Positions 46,652 through 56,568 are shown, counted from the stretch's first letter. The stretch is 64,000 nt of DNA from Nocardia sputorum (GCF_027924405.1 NZ_AP026978.1:6262001-6326000), one strand, 5' to 3'. Program-made: numbers and translations. Notes: generated from the sequence alone by a model not told the origin.

Positions 46652-47643
46652 TGACTTCTTTCGCACCAACTTCAGCGCTCGCCGTCGAGGCGGACGGCCT
46701 GGTCAAGGTGTTCGGGGAACAGCGAGCCGTCGACGGCGTGAGCCTGGCGGTGCCGCAGGGCTCGGTGTACGGCGTGCTCGGTCCGAACGGCGCAGGCAAG
46801 ACCACGACCATCCGCATGCTGGCGACCCTGCTGCGACCGGACGGCGGCAGTGGCCGCATCTTCGGCCACGACGTGGTCGCGGAGCCGACGGCCGTCCGTT
46901 CGCTCATCGGCGTCACCGGGCAGTACGCCTCCGTCGACGAGGACCTTTCGGCCACCGAGAACCTGATCATCTTCTCCCGCCTGCTCGGCCTGAGCCGGAT
47001 CGATGCCCGTCGTAAGGCGGCCGACCTGCTGGAAGAGTTCGACCTCACCGAGGCGGCGGACAAACCGCTGCGGAACTTCTCCGGCGGCATGCGGCGCCGG
47101 CTGGACCTGGCGGCCAGCCTGATCGCGACACCGCCGCTGCTGTTCCTGGACGAACCCACCACCGGACTCGACCCGCGCACCCGCGCCCAGATGTGGGAGA
47201 CCATCCGCCGCCTCGTCCGTGCGGGCGCGACGGTGCTGCTCACCACGCAGTATCTGGACGAGGCCGACCAGCTGGCCGACCGGATCGCGGTGATCGACCG
47301 CGGCAAGGTGATCGCCGACGGCACGGCCGACGAGCTGAAGGCCTCGGTGGGCGGCTCGTCGCTGCACCTGACCCTGATCGATCGCGGTCAGATCGACGAG
47401 GCGCGCCGCATCATCGGCGATTTCCTCGGCGTCGAAGCGCAGATCACCCCGGAGGCCGGGCGGCTCACCGCCCCGCTCACCGACGCAGGCGTCACCGCCG
47501 ACCTGCTGATCCGCCTGCGCGAGTGGGAGATCGGCGTCGACGAGATCACCGTGACGAAGCCGAGCCTGGACGAGGTCTTCCTCACCATCACCGGCCACCC
47601 CGCCGACGACACCACCGACGAATCCGAGAGGAACGCGGCGTGA
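46651..47643 (+). CDS. ABC exporter ATPase, DrrA family
   Basis: 330 residues. Walker A GPNGAGKTT (44-52), signature NFSGGMRRRLDLAASL, Walker B LLFLDEPTTGLD, and the C-terminal domain with the DrrA-family end (VTKPSLDEVFLTITGH). Drives export of a drug, lipid or secondary metabolite with the next gene's permease. ATG 46651 is preferred; an in-frame GTG 46621 would include the DnaA-like boxes. GTGA overlap with the permease shows coupling. An AfsR-like regulator faces the pair. Confidence 0.93.
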   Translation: MTSFAPTSALAVEADGLVKVFGEQRAVDGVSLAVPQGSVYGVLGPNGAGKTTTIRMLATLLRPDGGSGRIFGHDVVAEPTAVRSLIGVTGQYASVDEDLSATENLIIFSRLLGLSRIDARRKAADLLEEFDLTEAADKPLRNFSGGMRRRLDLAASLIATPPLLFLDEPTTGLDPRTRAQMWETIRRLVRAGATVLLTTQYLDEADQLADRIAVIDRGKVIADGTADELKASVGGSSLHLTLIDRGQIDEARRIIGDFLGVEAQITPEAGRLTAPLTDAGVTADLLIRLREWEIGVDEITVTKPSLDEVFLTITGHPADDTTDESERNAA

Positions 47644-48482
47644 CCACCACCACCACCATCACCGCGACCGAGACACGCCGAGCGGCGCCGACGAGAATTC
47701 CCGAAGTGAGCAACCGCGTTCCGCTCGCCCAGGCGGCGGCGAACTCGTTCACCATGGCCTACCGCGGTCTGCTGAAGATCAAGCACAAGCCCGAGCAACT
47801 GTTCGACGTGACGGTGCAGCCGATCCTGTTCACCGCCTTGTTCGCCTACATCTTCGGTGGCGCCATCGGCGGCAGCGTGCGCGACTACCTGCCGGTCCTG
47901 ATCCCCGGGATCCTGGTGCAGACCGTGGTGCTCACCTCGGTCGTCACCGGCACCCAGTTGCGCGAGGACATGGACAAGGGCGTTTTCGACCGGTTCAAAT
48001 CCCTGCCCATCGCCCGCATTTCCGCGCTGGCGGGCGCGCTGCTGGCGGACATGGTCCGCTACGTCATCGCGACCGTGCTCACCATCGTCGTCGGTGTCGC
48101 CATCGGCTATCGCCCGGAGGGCGGCGTGGTCGGGGTCGTCGCGGCGGGCCTGGTCATCGTGATCTGCTCGTTCGCGATCAGCTGGATCTGGGCGCTGGTC
48201 GGGGTCACCGGCAAGAGCGCGGCGGGCGTGCAGGGCATCTCGATGATGATCATGTTCCCGCTGACCTTCATGTCCGGCGCCTTCGCGCTGGTGAGCACGA
48301 TGCCGGGCTGGATGCAGGGCCTCAATCACGTGAACCCCGTGTACTACATGGTGAACGCGTGCCGCGGCTTGATGAACGGCGCCGGCTTCGGCGGCGACCT
48401 CGCCTGGTCGCTGATCGGCGCGGTGGTCGTCATCGCGATCTTCGCTCCGCTCACGGTCAAGGCGTACATGCGGCGGGCGTGA
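47640..48482 (+). CDS. ABC-2 type exporter permease, DrrB family
   Basis: 280 residues from GTG 47640, overlapping the ATPase stop. Six membrane helices; the N-terminal cytoplasmic part has the coupling helix with FTMAYRGLLKIKHKPEQLFD, and the family motif DKGVFDRFKSLPIAR lies between helices. NHVNPVYYMVNACRGL precedes the last helix. Partner of the DrrA-like ATPase. Confidence 0.93.
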   Translation: MTTTTTITATETRRAAPTRIPEVSNRVPLAQAAANSFTMAYRGLLKIKHKPEQLFDVTVQPILFTALFAYIFGGAIGGSVRDYLPVLIPGILVQTVVLTSVVTGTQLREDMDKGVFDRFKSLPIARISALAGALLADMVRYVIATVLTIVVGVAIGYRPEGGVVGVVAAGLVIVICSFAISWIWALVGVTGKSAAGVQGISMMIMFPLTFMSGAFALVSTMPGWMQGLNHVNPVYYMVNACRGLMNGAGFGGDLAWSLIGAVVVIAIFAPLTVKAYMRRA

Positions 48483-48582
48483 GCCATCCGCACATGGAGC
48501 AGGCCGGGTGACCACGGTTACCCGGCCTATTTCCGCAGATCAGCTCGATCCGCACCCCGGTGCCGTTGTGGCGGACGAGTGG

Positions 48583-51500
48583 TCAGCGGGCGGCGCTCAG
48601 GCTTTGCAGCATCCGCATGATGCGGTCGGCGGAATCGTTCCGGCGAAGATGGCCGAGGCGGCTGCGGGCTTCCGCCACTTGGGCGGCGCCGAGTATCGCG
48701 ATCGCCGCGTCCAGGTGCCGTTGCCAGCGCATCGAGGGAAAGTCCTGTCGGCAGAACACGTTCGGGGCCAGCACCAATAAGTCGAGACCGATGCTCGGCT
48801 CACGGTCGGCGGCGACGAGGTACGAGCCGATCGCGCACGCGACGGCGCCGATCTGCGGCAGGTCTCGATATTGGCTCATCGTCGGCACGGTGAGCTCGGC
48901 CAGCTGTGCCGACAGGACCGCCGCTGCGCCCGCCTCGCCGTGCAGTACCTGCGCGCCGAGCGCCGCCGCGGCGAGCATGAGGGCGCCGGGTCCGGGGCCG
49001 AGGGCGTTGTCCGGCCAGCCGAACAGCTCCAGCGCGCGCTCGTAGCGAGCGGATCCGCCCGCGATGTCGCCCTCCGCGTACGCCAGCTCGGCCGAACTCT
49101 GCATCACCGTGGACAGCAGCCGATTCCGTCCCAGGGACGAGCTGTCCAGGTCCGGCGTGCCGAACGCGAGGTCGAGTTCGCGCCGGGCCTGCTCCAGCTC
49201 GCCGATGCCGACCAGCGAAGCCACCAGCAGGCTGCGGATCTCCACGGTGTCCTCGTAGGCGCCGAGCCGTTGCAGCACGTCGAGCGCGCGGCGGTAATAG
49301 GTCGCGGATTCGGCGTACTGGGCGATCTGTCCACAGACCTGTCCGAGGTGCCTGCTCACCATGGCCACGCTCCAGACGTTCTCGCGCCCGAGCACATCCA
49401 GCGCCTTGATCGCGTCGATCGTGGAGCCGCGCACGTCGCCGAGGTTCTCTCGCATGTTGGCCCGCAACAGCAGCGCCGAGGCCCTGGTCTCCGGATCGTC
49501 CGTGCGGACCGCCTCGGCGAGCAGCCTGCCGATTCCGCGTCCGTCGGCCCTGGTGAGCACGACCCGGCCGATGAAGCGGCTGTTCTCGGTGAGTTCTACG
49601 CCGGGGCGGAGCAATCGGCGCACGCGCAGGCGCAGTTCGGCGAGTGCCCGGGCGCTGCCGTTGGTGTAGGCGAGATGCAGGAACATCATCTGATAGGTGA
49701 CGAGCACGAGGTCCGCACGAGGACCTTCGCGCCCGAGATCGGCCGCATCCAATTCGATGACCCGCTGGGCCCACGCGATCACTTCCGTATGCGATCCACG
49801 GATCACCCACAGCGTGCCGACGACTGGGAACACCGTGTAGGCCGTCGCGGCGTCCCTTCGTTCGATGGCGCAGCGCAGCGCGGCGAGCAAGTTGTCCAGT
49901 TCCGCCGCCACGGATAGCGCGAGGTGGAACTGATCGCCGGTCGTGTACCGGCTCGCCACGTCATCGGCGTAGTTTTTGGCCCACCGCAGCATTCGGGTAT
50001 CGACCGCTTCCGGCTCCCCCGCGGCGGCGGTCAGCTGCTCTTCGCCGAATTCCCGCACCGTCTCCAGCATCCGGTAGCGGGTGCCGAGCGCCGCGTCGTC
50101 CAGCACGGTGAGCAGCGATTGATTGACCAGGCCGTCGACGGCCGCGGCGACATCGATCACGTCGGCTCCGCCCGCGACCGCCTCGGCGGCGGACAGCGTG
50201 AAACCGGCCGGGAACCGGCACAATCGGCGCAGCGTCGCCTGCTGTTCGCGGTCGAGCAGGTTCCAGCTCCACTCGATCACCGCGTGCAGGGTGCGATGTC
50301 GTTCGGGCGAGCTGCGGTCGCCGTGACGCAGCAGCGCGAATCGGTCGGCCAATCGCTCGTTGATCTCCTCGACGCTCATCGCCCGGACCCGGGCGGCGGC
50401 CAGCTCGATGGCCAGCGGCAGCCCGTCGAGCGTGTGGCAGAGCTGGGCGACGATCTCCGGGTCGAGCCGGACCGCGGGGCGCACGGCCCTGGCGCGCGCG
50501 GCGAACAGCTCGGTGGCGGGTGAGCCCGCCGGGTCGATGGTCAGCGGCGGCAGCGGATACACGGTCTCGGCGGTGATCGCTAGCGGCGAGCGGCTCGTGG
50601 TGAGCACGGTCAGCCGGGGCGCGAGGCCGATCAGGTCGGCGACCACCACGGCGACGGCGTCGATCAGGTGCTCGCAGTTGTCCAGGATCAGCAGCATCGG
50701 GCGCGCCGACACCGCGTCACGCAACCGCCTGCGCAGATCGACGGACTGCCCGGAGCGCAGCGTCGCCGTGTCGAAGGTGACCTCGCTGAGACCGAGCACC
50801 GCGGCGATCGCCGCCTCGATCTCGACCCCGGCGTCGCCGCCCTCGGCCCGCACCGAGGCCAGCTCGACCAGGGCCACCGGGCGGGTCCGCGCCACCCGCG
50901 CGCCGAGCTCGTTGGCGACTCTGGTCTTGCCCGCGCCACCCGGTCCGAGCACGGTCACCACCCGGCAGGTGTGCAGCAGGTCGGTCAGCGCGGCGAGATC
51001 GTCCGTCCGGCCGAGCAGCGCGTTCGGGGCGGCGCGCAGCCCCATCGCGACGGGCGGTGGGTCCGCGGAGGTGGAAGCCTCGGTCGGGGGCAGGAAACGG
51101 GCCGCCGACCCGCCACGCGAATTCCCGTCCGCCACCGGCGGCACGGTGAGCCCGATCGGCTCGCCGCGCAGGATTGCCGTGTGCGCCGCGGAAAGCGCGG
51201 GCCCGGGATCGGCGCCGAGCTGGTCGACCAGCCGGGAGCGGAAGGCCGCGAACGATTCCAGCGCCTCGTTCGCCCGTCCCGCCGCGGCGAGCAGACGCAT
51301 CAGGGTCAGCTGCGCGGGTTCGTCCAGCGGATCGGCGGCGGCGCGTCCACGAGCCAGAGCCAAGGCTCCGTCGACGTCGCCGCCGGCTTCACGTGCGGCG
51401 AGTTCGAGCTCGTCGAGTTCGGCGAGACGCCGCCCGGCCGCGACGCGCAGCTCGTCGGCCAGATCACCCGGCGGCAGATCCGCACCGGGATCCCCGCGCC

Positions 51501-51951
51501 ACAGCGCCCGCGCCCCCGCGATCTCCGCCAGGCAGCCGGCGAGATCACCTGCGGCGTGCAGCCTGCGTGCCCGCGTCACACGCACGCCCACCGACGACAA
51601 ATCGACCTGTTCGGCGGCGAGCGTCAACCGGTATCCCGCCGGGCCGATCTCCAGCGCGCCCTCCGGCAGCGCCGACCGCAACCGGGACACCTGGGTGTGC
51701 AGCGCGTTCATCGGCGCCCGCGGCGGCTGTTCGCCCCAGACGTCCACGATCAGCGCTTGCGCGCCGCGACTGCGGCCGGGCCGCAGGGCCAGCGCGGTAA
51801 GCAGGAGCCGGGAGCGCGCGCCGGGCAGCGGCGTCAGCGTCCCGTCGCGACGCAGCGCGACCTCGCCCAGCAGGGCCACCACGACCGATTCGCCTGCGGG
51901 CGTCGTCACTACTCGACTGTGGCCGTGCGGGCCGCTGTGCTCCGGAAACAT
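48583..51951 (-). CDS. AfsR/SARP-type regulator with ATPase and TPR domains
   Basis: 1122 residues. About 25-110 winged-helix DNA-binding domain (LLLTALALRPGRSRGAQALI), 115-265 bacterial activator domain (BTAD), about 325-620 STAND/NB-ARC-like ATPase with Walker A VLGPGGAGKTRVANEL and LILDNCEHL (Walker B), then helical repeats to the end (TPR-like). AfsR-class proteins sense signals by ATP-dependent oligomerisation and activate secondary metabolism or transport genes. It faces the DrrAB-like pair. ATG 51951 is preferred to 52029. Confidence 0.88.
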   Translation of the reverse strand: MFPEHSGPHGHSRVVTTPAGESVVVALLGEVALRRDGTLTPLPGARSRLLLTALALRPGRSRGAQALIVDVWGEQPPRAPMNALHTQVSRLRSALPEGALEIGPAGYRLTLAAEQVDLSSVGVRVTRARRLHAAGDLAGCLAEIAGARALWRGDPGADLPPGDLADELRVAAGRRLAELDELELAAREAGGDVDGALALARGRAAADPLDEPAQLTLMRLLAAAGRANEALESFAAFRSRLVDQLGADPGPALSAAHTAILRGEPIGLTVPPVADGNSRGGSAARFLPPTEASTSADPPPVAMGLRAAPNALLGRTDDLAALTDLLHTCRVVTVLGPGGAGKTRVANELGARVARTRPVALVELASVRAEGGDAGVEIEAAIAAVLGLSEVTFDTATLRSGQSVDLRRRLRDAVSARPMLLILDNCEHLIDAVAVVVADLIGLAPRLTVLTTSRSPLAITAETVYPLPPLTIDPAGSPATELFAARARAVRPAVRLDPEIVAQLCHTLDGLPLAIELAAARVRAMSVEEINERLADRFALLRHGDRSSPERHRTLHAVIEWSWNLLDREQQATLRRLCRFPAGFTLSAAEAVAGGADVIDVAAAVDGLVNQSLLTVLDDAALGTRYRMLETVREFGEEQLTAAAGEPEAVDTRMLRWAKNYADDVASRYTTGDQFHLALSVAAELDNLLAALRCAIERRDAATAYTVFPVVGTLWVIRGSHTEVIAWAQRVIELDAADLGREGPRADLVLVTYQMMFLHLAYTNGSARALAELRLRVRRLLRPGVELTENSRFIGRVVLTRADGRGIGRLLAEAVRTDDPETRASALLLRANMRENLGDVRGSTIDAIKALDVLGRENVWSVAMVSRHLGQVCGQIAQYAESATYYRRALDVLQRLGAYEDTVEIRSLLVASLVGIGELEQARRELDLAFGTPDLDSSSLGRNRLLSTVMQSSAELAYAEGDIAGGSARYERALELFGWPDNALGPGPGALMLAAAALGAQVLHGEAGAAAVLSAQLAELTVPTMSQYRDLPQIGAVACAIGSYLVAADREPSIGLDLLVLAPNVFCRQDFPSMRWQRHLDAAIAILGAAQVAEARSRLGHLRRNDSADRIMRMLQSLSAAR

Positions 51952-52040
51952 CCCGCGGTCATCGTAGGCGAGCGGGCCGGACGGAGCCGACACGATTTCT
52001 TTGCCGCGACTGTGAGCGATCGGTCGCATAGTCTGACCCC

Positions 52041-52505
52041 ATGGCTGAGTTCGAGGTGGTCCGATCGGCCGTGATCACGGCCGACCCCGCGCGTGTGCAC
52101 GGGCTGATCAACGACTTCCACAAATGGGTCGAGTGGTCGCCGTGGGAAGATCTCGATCCCCAGCTGCAGCGCAGTTATTCCGGCGCCGACTCCGGTGTGG
52201 GTGCGCGCTATGCCTGGAGCGGCAACCGCAAGGCCGGCGCGGGCAGCATGGAGATCATCGGCAGCGCCGACCGCGAGATCGGGGTGCGCCTGGAATTCCT
52301 GAAGCCGATGAAGGCGACCAATATGGTGACCTTCCTCCTGGCCCCGGTCGAGACCGGCACCGAGGTGACCTGGCGGATGACCGGGCAGCAGACCGGCCTG
52401 ATGGGCGTCATCGGCAAGTTCATCCCGATGGACAAGTTCGTCGGCCGCGACTTCGAGAAGGGACTCGCGCGCCTGCAGGAGGCGGCGACCGCCGAAACCG
52501 CCTGA
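52041..52505 (+). CDS. SRPBCC family protein
   Basis: 154 residues with the START-like helix-grip fold: ITADPARVHGLINDFHKWVEWSPWEDLD opens it (SPW-D motif), and a long C-terminal helix FVGRDFEKGLARLQEA closes it. Such proteins bind hydrophobic ligands; role unknown. TAGTCT (52028-52033) is 7 nt before ATG 52041, a leaderless start. Divergent from the AfsR-like gene. Confidence 0.88.
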   Translation: MAEFEVVRSAVITADPARVHGLINDFHKWVEWSPWEDLDPQLQRSYSGADSGVGARYAWSGNRKAGAGSMEIIGSADREIGVRLEFLKPMKATNMVTFLLAPVETGTEVTWRMTGQQTGLMGVIGKFIPMDKFVGRDFEKGLARLQEAATAETA

Positions 52506-52601
52506 TCGCCGCGCGCGCACCAGGCGGTAGCTCCGCCTTCGCTCCGGCCGTGCGCGGGCTGAAGACGGACTGCGTCCCACTGCGCCCATTATGCTGCGAA
52601 T

Positions 52602-53471
52602 ATGGCTACTGCAGCGCAATGGATCGAAGGCGCGCGTCCTCGCACCCTGCCGAACGCGATCGCCCCGGTGCTCGCCGGGACCGGCGCCGCCGCGTCCGTC
52701 GACGGTGCGGTGTGGTGGAAAGCGATTCTCGCGCTGCTCGTTTCGCTGGCGCTGATCGTCGGCGTGAACTACGCCAACGACTACTCCGACGGCATCCGCG
52801 GCACCGACGACGTCCGGGTCGGCCCGCTGCGTCTGGTCGGGCAGAAGCTGGCCTCCCCCACCGCGGTGAAAACCGCGGCCATCGTCAGCCTCGTCATCGG
52901 CGCGGTCTTCGGTTTGGTGCTGGTGTTCACCAGCGCGTGGTGGCTGCTGCTCATCGGCGCTGCCTGCCTGGCCGGCGCCTGGTACTACACCGGAGGCAGC
53001 AACCCGTACGGCTACAGCGGGTTCGGCGAAGTGGCGGTGTTCGTCTTCTTCGGCTTGGTCGCCGTGCTCGGCACCCAGTTCGTGCAGGCGGGCCGGATCG
53101 ACTGGGTGGGCGCGCTGCTCGCGATCGCGGTGGGCGCGTTCTCCAGCGCCGTGCTGGTCGCGAACAACCTGCGCGACATCCCCACCGACACCGGCTCCGG
53201 AAAGGTCACCCTCGCGGTGAAACTCGGCGACCCGCGCACCCGCACCCTGCACCTCGCGCTGCTCACGGTGCCGTTCCTCGTGACGTTCGCGCTGATCGCC
53301 CGCACGCCGTTGGCCCTGGCCGGACTGCTCGCGGTCCCGCTCGCCGTACGCGCCAACGCGCCGGTGCGCGGCGGCAAGGGCGGCTTGGAACTGATTCCCG
53401 CGCTGCGGGACTCCGGCCTGGCTCTGCTGGTGTGGTCGGCCGTCACCGCGCTGGCGGTCGGGCTGGGCTAG
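52602..53471 (+). CDS. menA: 1,4-dihydroxy-2-naphthoate polyprenyltransferase
   Basis: 289 residues, UbiA family with about eight to nine membrane helices. Two Asp-rich motifs bind Mg-prenyl diphosphate: [14 protein letters not shown] (near 50-63) and [14 protein letters not shown] (near 188-201). It attaches the prenyl tail to DHNA, giving demethylmenaquinone for MenG. TATGCT (52590-52595) lies 6 nt before ATG 52602: leaderless. Confidence 0.96.
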   Translation: MATAAQWIEGARPRTLPNAIAPVLAGTGAAASVDGAVWWKAILALLVSLALIVGVNYANDYSDGIRGTDDVRVGPLRLVGQKLASPTAVKTAAIVSLVIGAVFGLVLVFTSAWWLLLIGAACLAGAWYYTGGSNPYGYSGFGEVAVFVFFGLVAVLGTQFVQAGRIDWVGALLAIAVGAFSSAVLVANNLRDIPTDTGSGKVTLAVKLGDPRTRTLHLALLTVPFLVTFALIARTPLALAGLLAVPLAVRANAPVRGGKGGLELIPALRDSGLALLVWSAVTALAVGLG

Positions 53472-53563
53472 CGCCCGCAGCCTTGCACCGGCCGCGGGCC
53501 GCCGCGCCGACCCGCTGACGGCCTCCGCGCGGAACGTGACCACGCGTGCGCCGGCGCCGCGAA

Positions 53564-53947
53564 TCAGTCCTCGTCCGGAACCAGGATGCCGAGCACCCAG
53601 TTCACGATCGAGACGATGATGCCGCCGACCACCGCGGCCCAGAAACCCTCTACGCGCAGGCCGTATTCGGTGAACGCCTCGGTGATCTCGGCGGTCAGCC
53701 ACAGCATGAGCGCGTTGATCACCAGCAGGAACAGGCCGAGCGTCACGATCACCAGTGGTAGCGACAGTAACTTCACGATCGGCTTCACCACCGCGTTCAC
53801 CGCCGTGAACACCGCGGCCACCGCGAGGACGACACCGATCTTCGCACCGTTGCCGCCTTCGGGAGCGAGGATGTCGATCTTGTCGACCCAGAAGGCGGCC
53901 AGCCAGATGGCCACCGCGTTGATGATCAACCGAATCACGAGCTGCAT
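53564..53947 (-). CDS. Phage-holin-family (4-helix) membrane protein
   Basis: 127 residues with four membrane helices, including AVFTAVNAVVKPIVKLLSLP, the conserved loop of this widespread small membrane family (Phage_holin_4_2). Despite the name most members are chromosomal housekeeping membrane proteins of unknown role; no phage genes are near. Confidence 0.85.
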   Translation of the reverse strand: MQLVIRLIINAVAIWLAAFWVDKIDILAPEGGNGAKIGVVLAVAAVFTAVNAVVKPIVKLLSLPLVIVTLGLFLLVINALMLWLTAEITEAFTEYGLRVEGFWAAVVGGIIVSIVNWVLGILVPDED

Positions 53948-54021
53948 GGCCCAATGCTAGGCGTCCGACGCGGACACGCGCCGCCGGAAAACCCGAACTC
54001 CGGCAGCGCATCCCCGCCGGC

Positions 54022-54603
54022 TCAGGCCGCACGGTCGAGCAGCGCGTGCACTTTGGGCCGCAACTCCTGGATCACGGTGGGGCCGCCGAACAGGCGCACC
54101 GTCGTCTGGTTGGGAGCGCGCAGGATGCCGAGCAGCACGTGCCCGGATTCGATCGTCTTGTCCTTGCGGCCGAGCGCCTCACGCAGGGAGAGTTCGAGCA
54201 CTTTCTTCGCTTCCTTCGTGAACGGAATGTGCCCGTAGTAGCCGCCGCGGCTCCAGGGGAACGGCCCACGTCGCGGGTCCGGTGCGGCGCGGTCGAGCGC
54301 GTCCTCACCGAAATTCGCTTCCAGCGATTCCCGGACGGCGTCCAGATCGATGCCGATGGAACGCAACGCCTCGGCGTCCTCGGGACCGAGCGGCACACCG
54401 TTGCCCTGTTCGGCCAGCGCGCGGCGCACGCCGTCGCGAGTGAGTCCCGCCTCCGCGAGCAATTCCGTCATCGCCGGCTCGGCCTGCGCGAGCAGTCCGA
54501 GCAGCACGTGTTCGACCTCGATATTCGACGCGTGGAGTTCGCGCGCGTCCTCCTGGGCGGTGACGATCGCCGTGCGCGCCGACCTGCTGAACCGTTCGAA
54601 CAT
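54022..54603 (-). CDS. Clp N-terminal (double Clp-N) domain protein
   Basis: 193 residues made of two Clp-N repeats and no AAA+ domain. First repeat: MFERFSRSARTAIVTAQEDA, IEVEHVLLGLLAQ; second: FTKEAKKVLELSLREALGRK, IESGHVLLGILR. A Pro/Arg/Gly linker lies between. In ClpC this domain binds adaptors or phospho-Arg proteins, so a free version may be a decoy, adaptor or ligand sensor. Its ATG overlaps the stop of the HTH gene (ATGA), so both are one unit. Confidence 0.88.
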   Translation of the reverse strand: MFERFSRSARTAIVTAQEDARELHASNIEVEHVLLGLLAQAEPAMTELLAEAGLTRDGVRRALAEQGNGVPLGPEDAEALRSIGIDLDAVRESLEANFGEDALDRAAPDPRRGPFPWSRGGYYGHIPFTKEAKKVLELSLREALGRKDKTIESGHVLLGILRAPNQTTVRLFGGPTVIQELRPKVHALLDRAA

Positions 54604-54824
54604 CAGCGGCTCCTGCCTTTCCGGTTGTATTTCTGGTGGACCGCCTGCTTGCTGACCTCGAGCGCTTCCGCGATCGCCTGCCAGGACCAGCCCTGGGCAC
54701 GGGCGTTGGCCACCTGGATCGCTTCGAGACGTTCGAGCAGCCTGCGTAGGGCGAGCACCGCGCGCAGCCCGACCTTGGGATCGGGGCTGCCCGCGGCGGC
54801 CGCCAGAGTGGTTGCTTCCGTCAT
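54603..54824 (-). CDS. Small helix-turn-helix protein
   Basis: 73 residues from ATG 54824. The C-terminal HTH reads ARAQGWSWQAIAEALEVSKQ then AVHQKYNRKGR; the N-terminal half is a helical dimerisation-like segment (VGLRAVLALRRLLERLEAI). First gene of a pair with the Clp-N protein, translationally coupled. Its promoter is covered by a 19-bp-arm inverted repeat, so it probably represses itself. A longer frame to 54845 would start inside the operator and is less likely. Confidence 0.85.
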   Translation of the reverse strand: MTEATTLAAAAGSPDPKVGLRAVLALRRLLERLEAIQVANARAQGWSWQAIAEALEVSKQAVHQKYNRKGRSR

Positions 54825-54827
54825 GCC

Positions 54828-54872
54828 GTCAATTTTGATTGACACCGGCGCGCGGTGTCAACAAAAATTGAC
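54828..54872 (-). promoter_or_regulatory. Promoter overlapped by a long operator, HTH/Clp-N pair
   Basis: GTCAATTTTGATTGACACC (54828-54846), 7 bp, then GGTGTCAACAAAAATTGAC (54854-54872): arms match at 17 of 19 positions. On the minus strand TTGACA (54856-54861), an 18-bp spacer and CAAAAT (54832-54837) form a promoter, and the ATG follows CAAAAT by 7 nt, so the mRNA is probably leaderless. Both promoter hexamers lie within the operator arms. Confidence 0.75.
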
Positions 54873-54938
54873 GACACAAGGCACGGCAGCGCCCCGTTCC
54901 GCTTTCGGCGAACAGCACCTATGCGAGGCGCGAACCGA

Positions 54939-56024
54939 TCAGGCGTCCCAGACCCCGGTCGCCATGAACTTCTCCAAGACCGCGATGGGCGCGGCGAGAT
55001 CCAATCCCTGGCGCGCAACCCACGCATCGTCGAAATACGTTCCCGCGTAACGATCTCCGCCATCGCACAGCAGGGTGACGACACTGCCGCCCCGGCCTTC
55101 GGCGAGCATCTCGGCGATCAGGGCGAAGACGCCCCACAGGTTGGTCCCGGTCGATCCACCGACTCGGCGGCCGAGCCGCGCGCTCGCGAACCTGGCCGCC
55201 GCGATGGACGCCGCGTCGGGCACCTCGAACATGCGGTCCACCACCTGGCCGACGAACGAGGGCTCCACGCGCGGGCGGCCGATGCCCTCGATCCGGGAGG
55301 GCATTCCGGTCTGATACGCCGCGTCCCCGGTCTCGTAACCGCCGTAGAAAGCGGAGTTCTCCGGATCGACCACGGCCAGCTTCGTCGCGTGCCTGCGGTA
55401 ACGGACGTAGCGGCCGATTGTCGCGCTGGTGCCGCCCGTGCCCGCGCCGACCACGATCCATTCCGGCACCGGGTTGGTCTCCAACGCCATCTGCTGGAAG
55501 ATCGACTCGGCGATGTTGTTGTTGCCCCGCCAGTCGGTGGCGCGCTCGGCGTGGGTGAACTGGTCCATGTAGTGACCACCGCACTCGGCGGCCAGCCGCG
55601 CGGCCTCGGTGTACATGTCCGGCGGGCGCCGCACGAAATGGCAGCGTCCGCCCTGCGCCTCGATCAGCGCGATCTTCTGCGGGGAAGTGCTCGCCGGCAT
55701 CACCGCGACGAAATCCAGGCCGAGCAGTTTCGCGAAGTAGGCCTCGCTGACCGCGGTCGAACCGGAGGACGCCTCCACCACGGTCGTCCCCTCGGTGACC
55801 CAGCCGTTGCAGATCGCGTACAGGAACAGCGAGCGGGCCAGGCGGTGCTTGAGGCTGCCGGTGATGTGGGTGGACTCGTCCTTGAGATAGAGCTGGACGT
55901 TCCACTCGGCAGGCAGCGGATAGCGCAGCAAGTGGGTGTCCGCGCTGCGCTGGGCGTCGGCGTCGATCAGCCGCACCGCGTTGTCGACCCAATCGCGCGG
56001 TGCGGTGTGATCACAGGACTTCAC
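54939..56024 (-). CDS. cds1: Cysteine desulfhydrase Cds1-like PLP enzyme
   Basis: 361 residues, fold-type II PLP enzyme of the cysteine synthase superfamily. The PLP Lys is in [11 protein letters not shown] (about K59), phosphate loop [12 protein letters not shown], substrate loop [10 protein letters not shown]. Length and motifs ([16 protein letters not shown]) fit Cds1 of mycobacteria, which releases H2S and pyruvate from cysteine, rather than biosynthetic CysK. ATG overlaps the stop of the upstream membrane-protein gene. Confidence 0.88.
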   Translation of the reverse strand: MKSCDHTAPRDWVDNAVRLIDADAQRSADTHLLRYPLPAEWNVQLYLKDESTHITGSLKHRLARSLFLYAICNGWVTEGTTVVEASSGSTAVSEAYFAKLLGLDFVAVMPASTSPQKIALIEAQGGRCHFVRRPPDMYTEAARLAAECGGHYMDQFTHAERATDWRGNNNIAESIFQQMALETNPVPEWIVVGAGTGGTSATIGRYVRYRRHATKLAVVDPENSAFYGGYETGDAAYQTGMPSRIEGIGRPRVEPSFVGQVVDRMFEVPDAASIAAARFASARLGRRVGGSTGTNLWGVFALIAEMLAEGRGGSVVTLLCDGGDRYAGTYFDDAWVARQGLDLAAPIAVLEKFMATGVWDA

Positions 56025-56383
56025 GAAGAGGTCCCCGCCTCCGGCGGAGTGGGCGGCTCGTCGCCGCGCAACCTGGCCCGAAGCTCGGCCTTGTCGCGTC
56101 GCCTGCGCTCGTCGACCAGGGCGATGTCCTCGTTCACCTTGGCCCGCAGCCGCTTGAACAGGGTCAGCGACAGCGGCATGGCGATGATCAATGCGAACAG
56201 GGCCGCGACCACCAAGGGGATGTCCACCGACACCAGCCGCGCGGCCAGCACGATCAGCGCGGTGAGCACTACCACGAGACCCAACCTGGCGACGGTGTAA
56301 AGCGCCAGATTGCGGGCCAACCGACGACCTGCGCCAGCCGTTTGCTGTCCGGAAGCACCTTTTGGTGGAGTTGCGTCACGCAC
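56021..56383 (-). CDS. DUF4229-type small membrane protein
   Basis: 120 residues: two membrane helices ([20 protein letters not shown] and [20 protein letters not shown]) and a charged, Arg/Glu-rich C-terminus. This layout fits the actinobacterial DUF4229 family; role unknown. GTG 56383 lies 7 nt after TAGGCT (56391-56396), a leaderless start. It overlaps the desulfhydrase gene by 4 nt. Confidence 0.83.
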   Translation of the reverse strand: MRDATPPKGASGQQTAGAGRRLARNLALYTVARLGLVVVLTALIVLAARLVSVDIPLVVAALFALIIAMPLSLTLFKRLRAKVNEDIALVDERRRRDKAELRARLRGDEPPTPPEAGTSS

Positions 56384-56568
56384 ATCCCTCAGCCTATGCG
56401 AAGCTGTTGCCCGCCCCCGGTGCACGCCCAACAGCCGGGGGTGGGGCGCACATCCGTTTTGTCTATTACCTCCCCTTTACCAACTGTAGGTGGTTCGAGT
56501 ACCTAGGGGTTTCAGTGCGACGATGGCGCCATCTGATGAGGGAACTGTCGAGAACGGAGAGGTTTGCT

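Noticed and set aside
53564..53947. Prophage remnant suggested by a holin-family protein
   Set aside because: The family is a general small membrane family and no other phage gene, att site or integrase is nearby.
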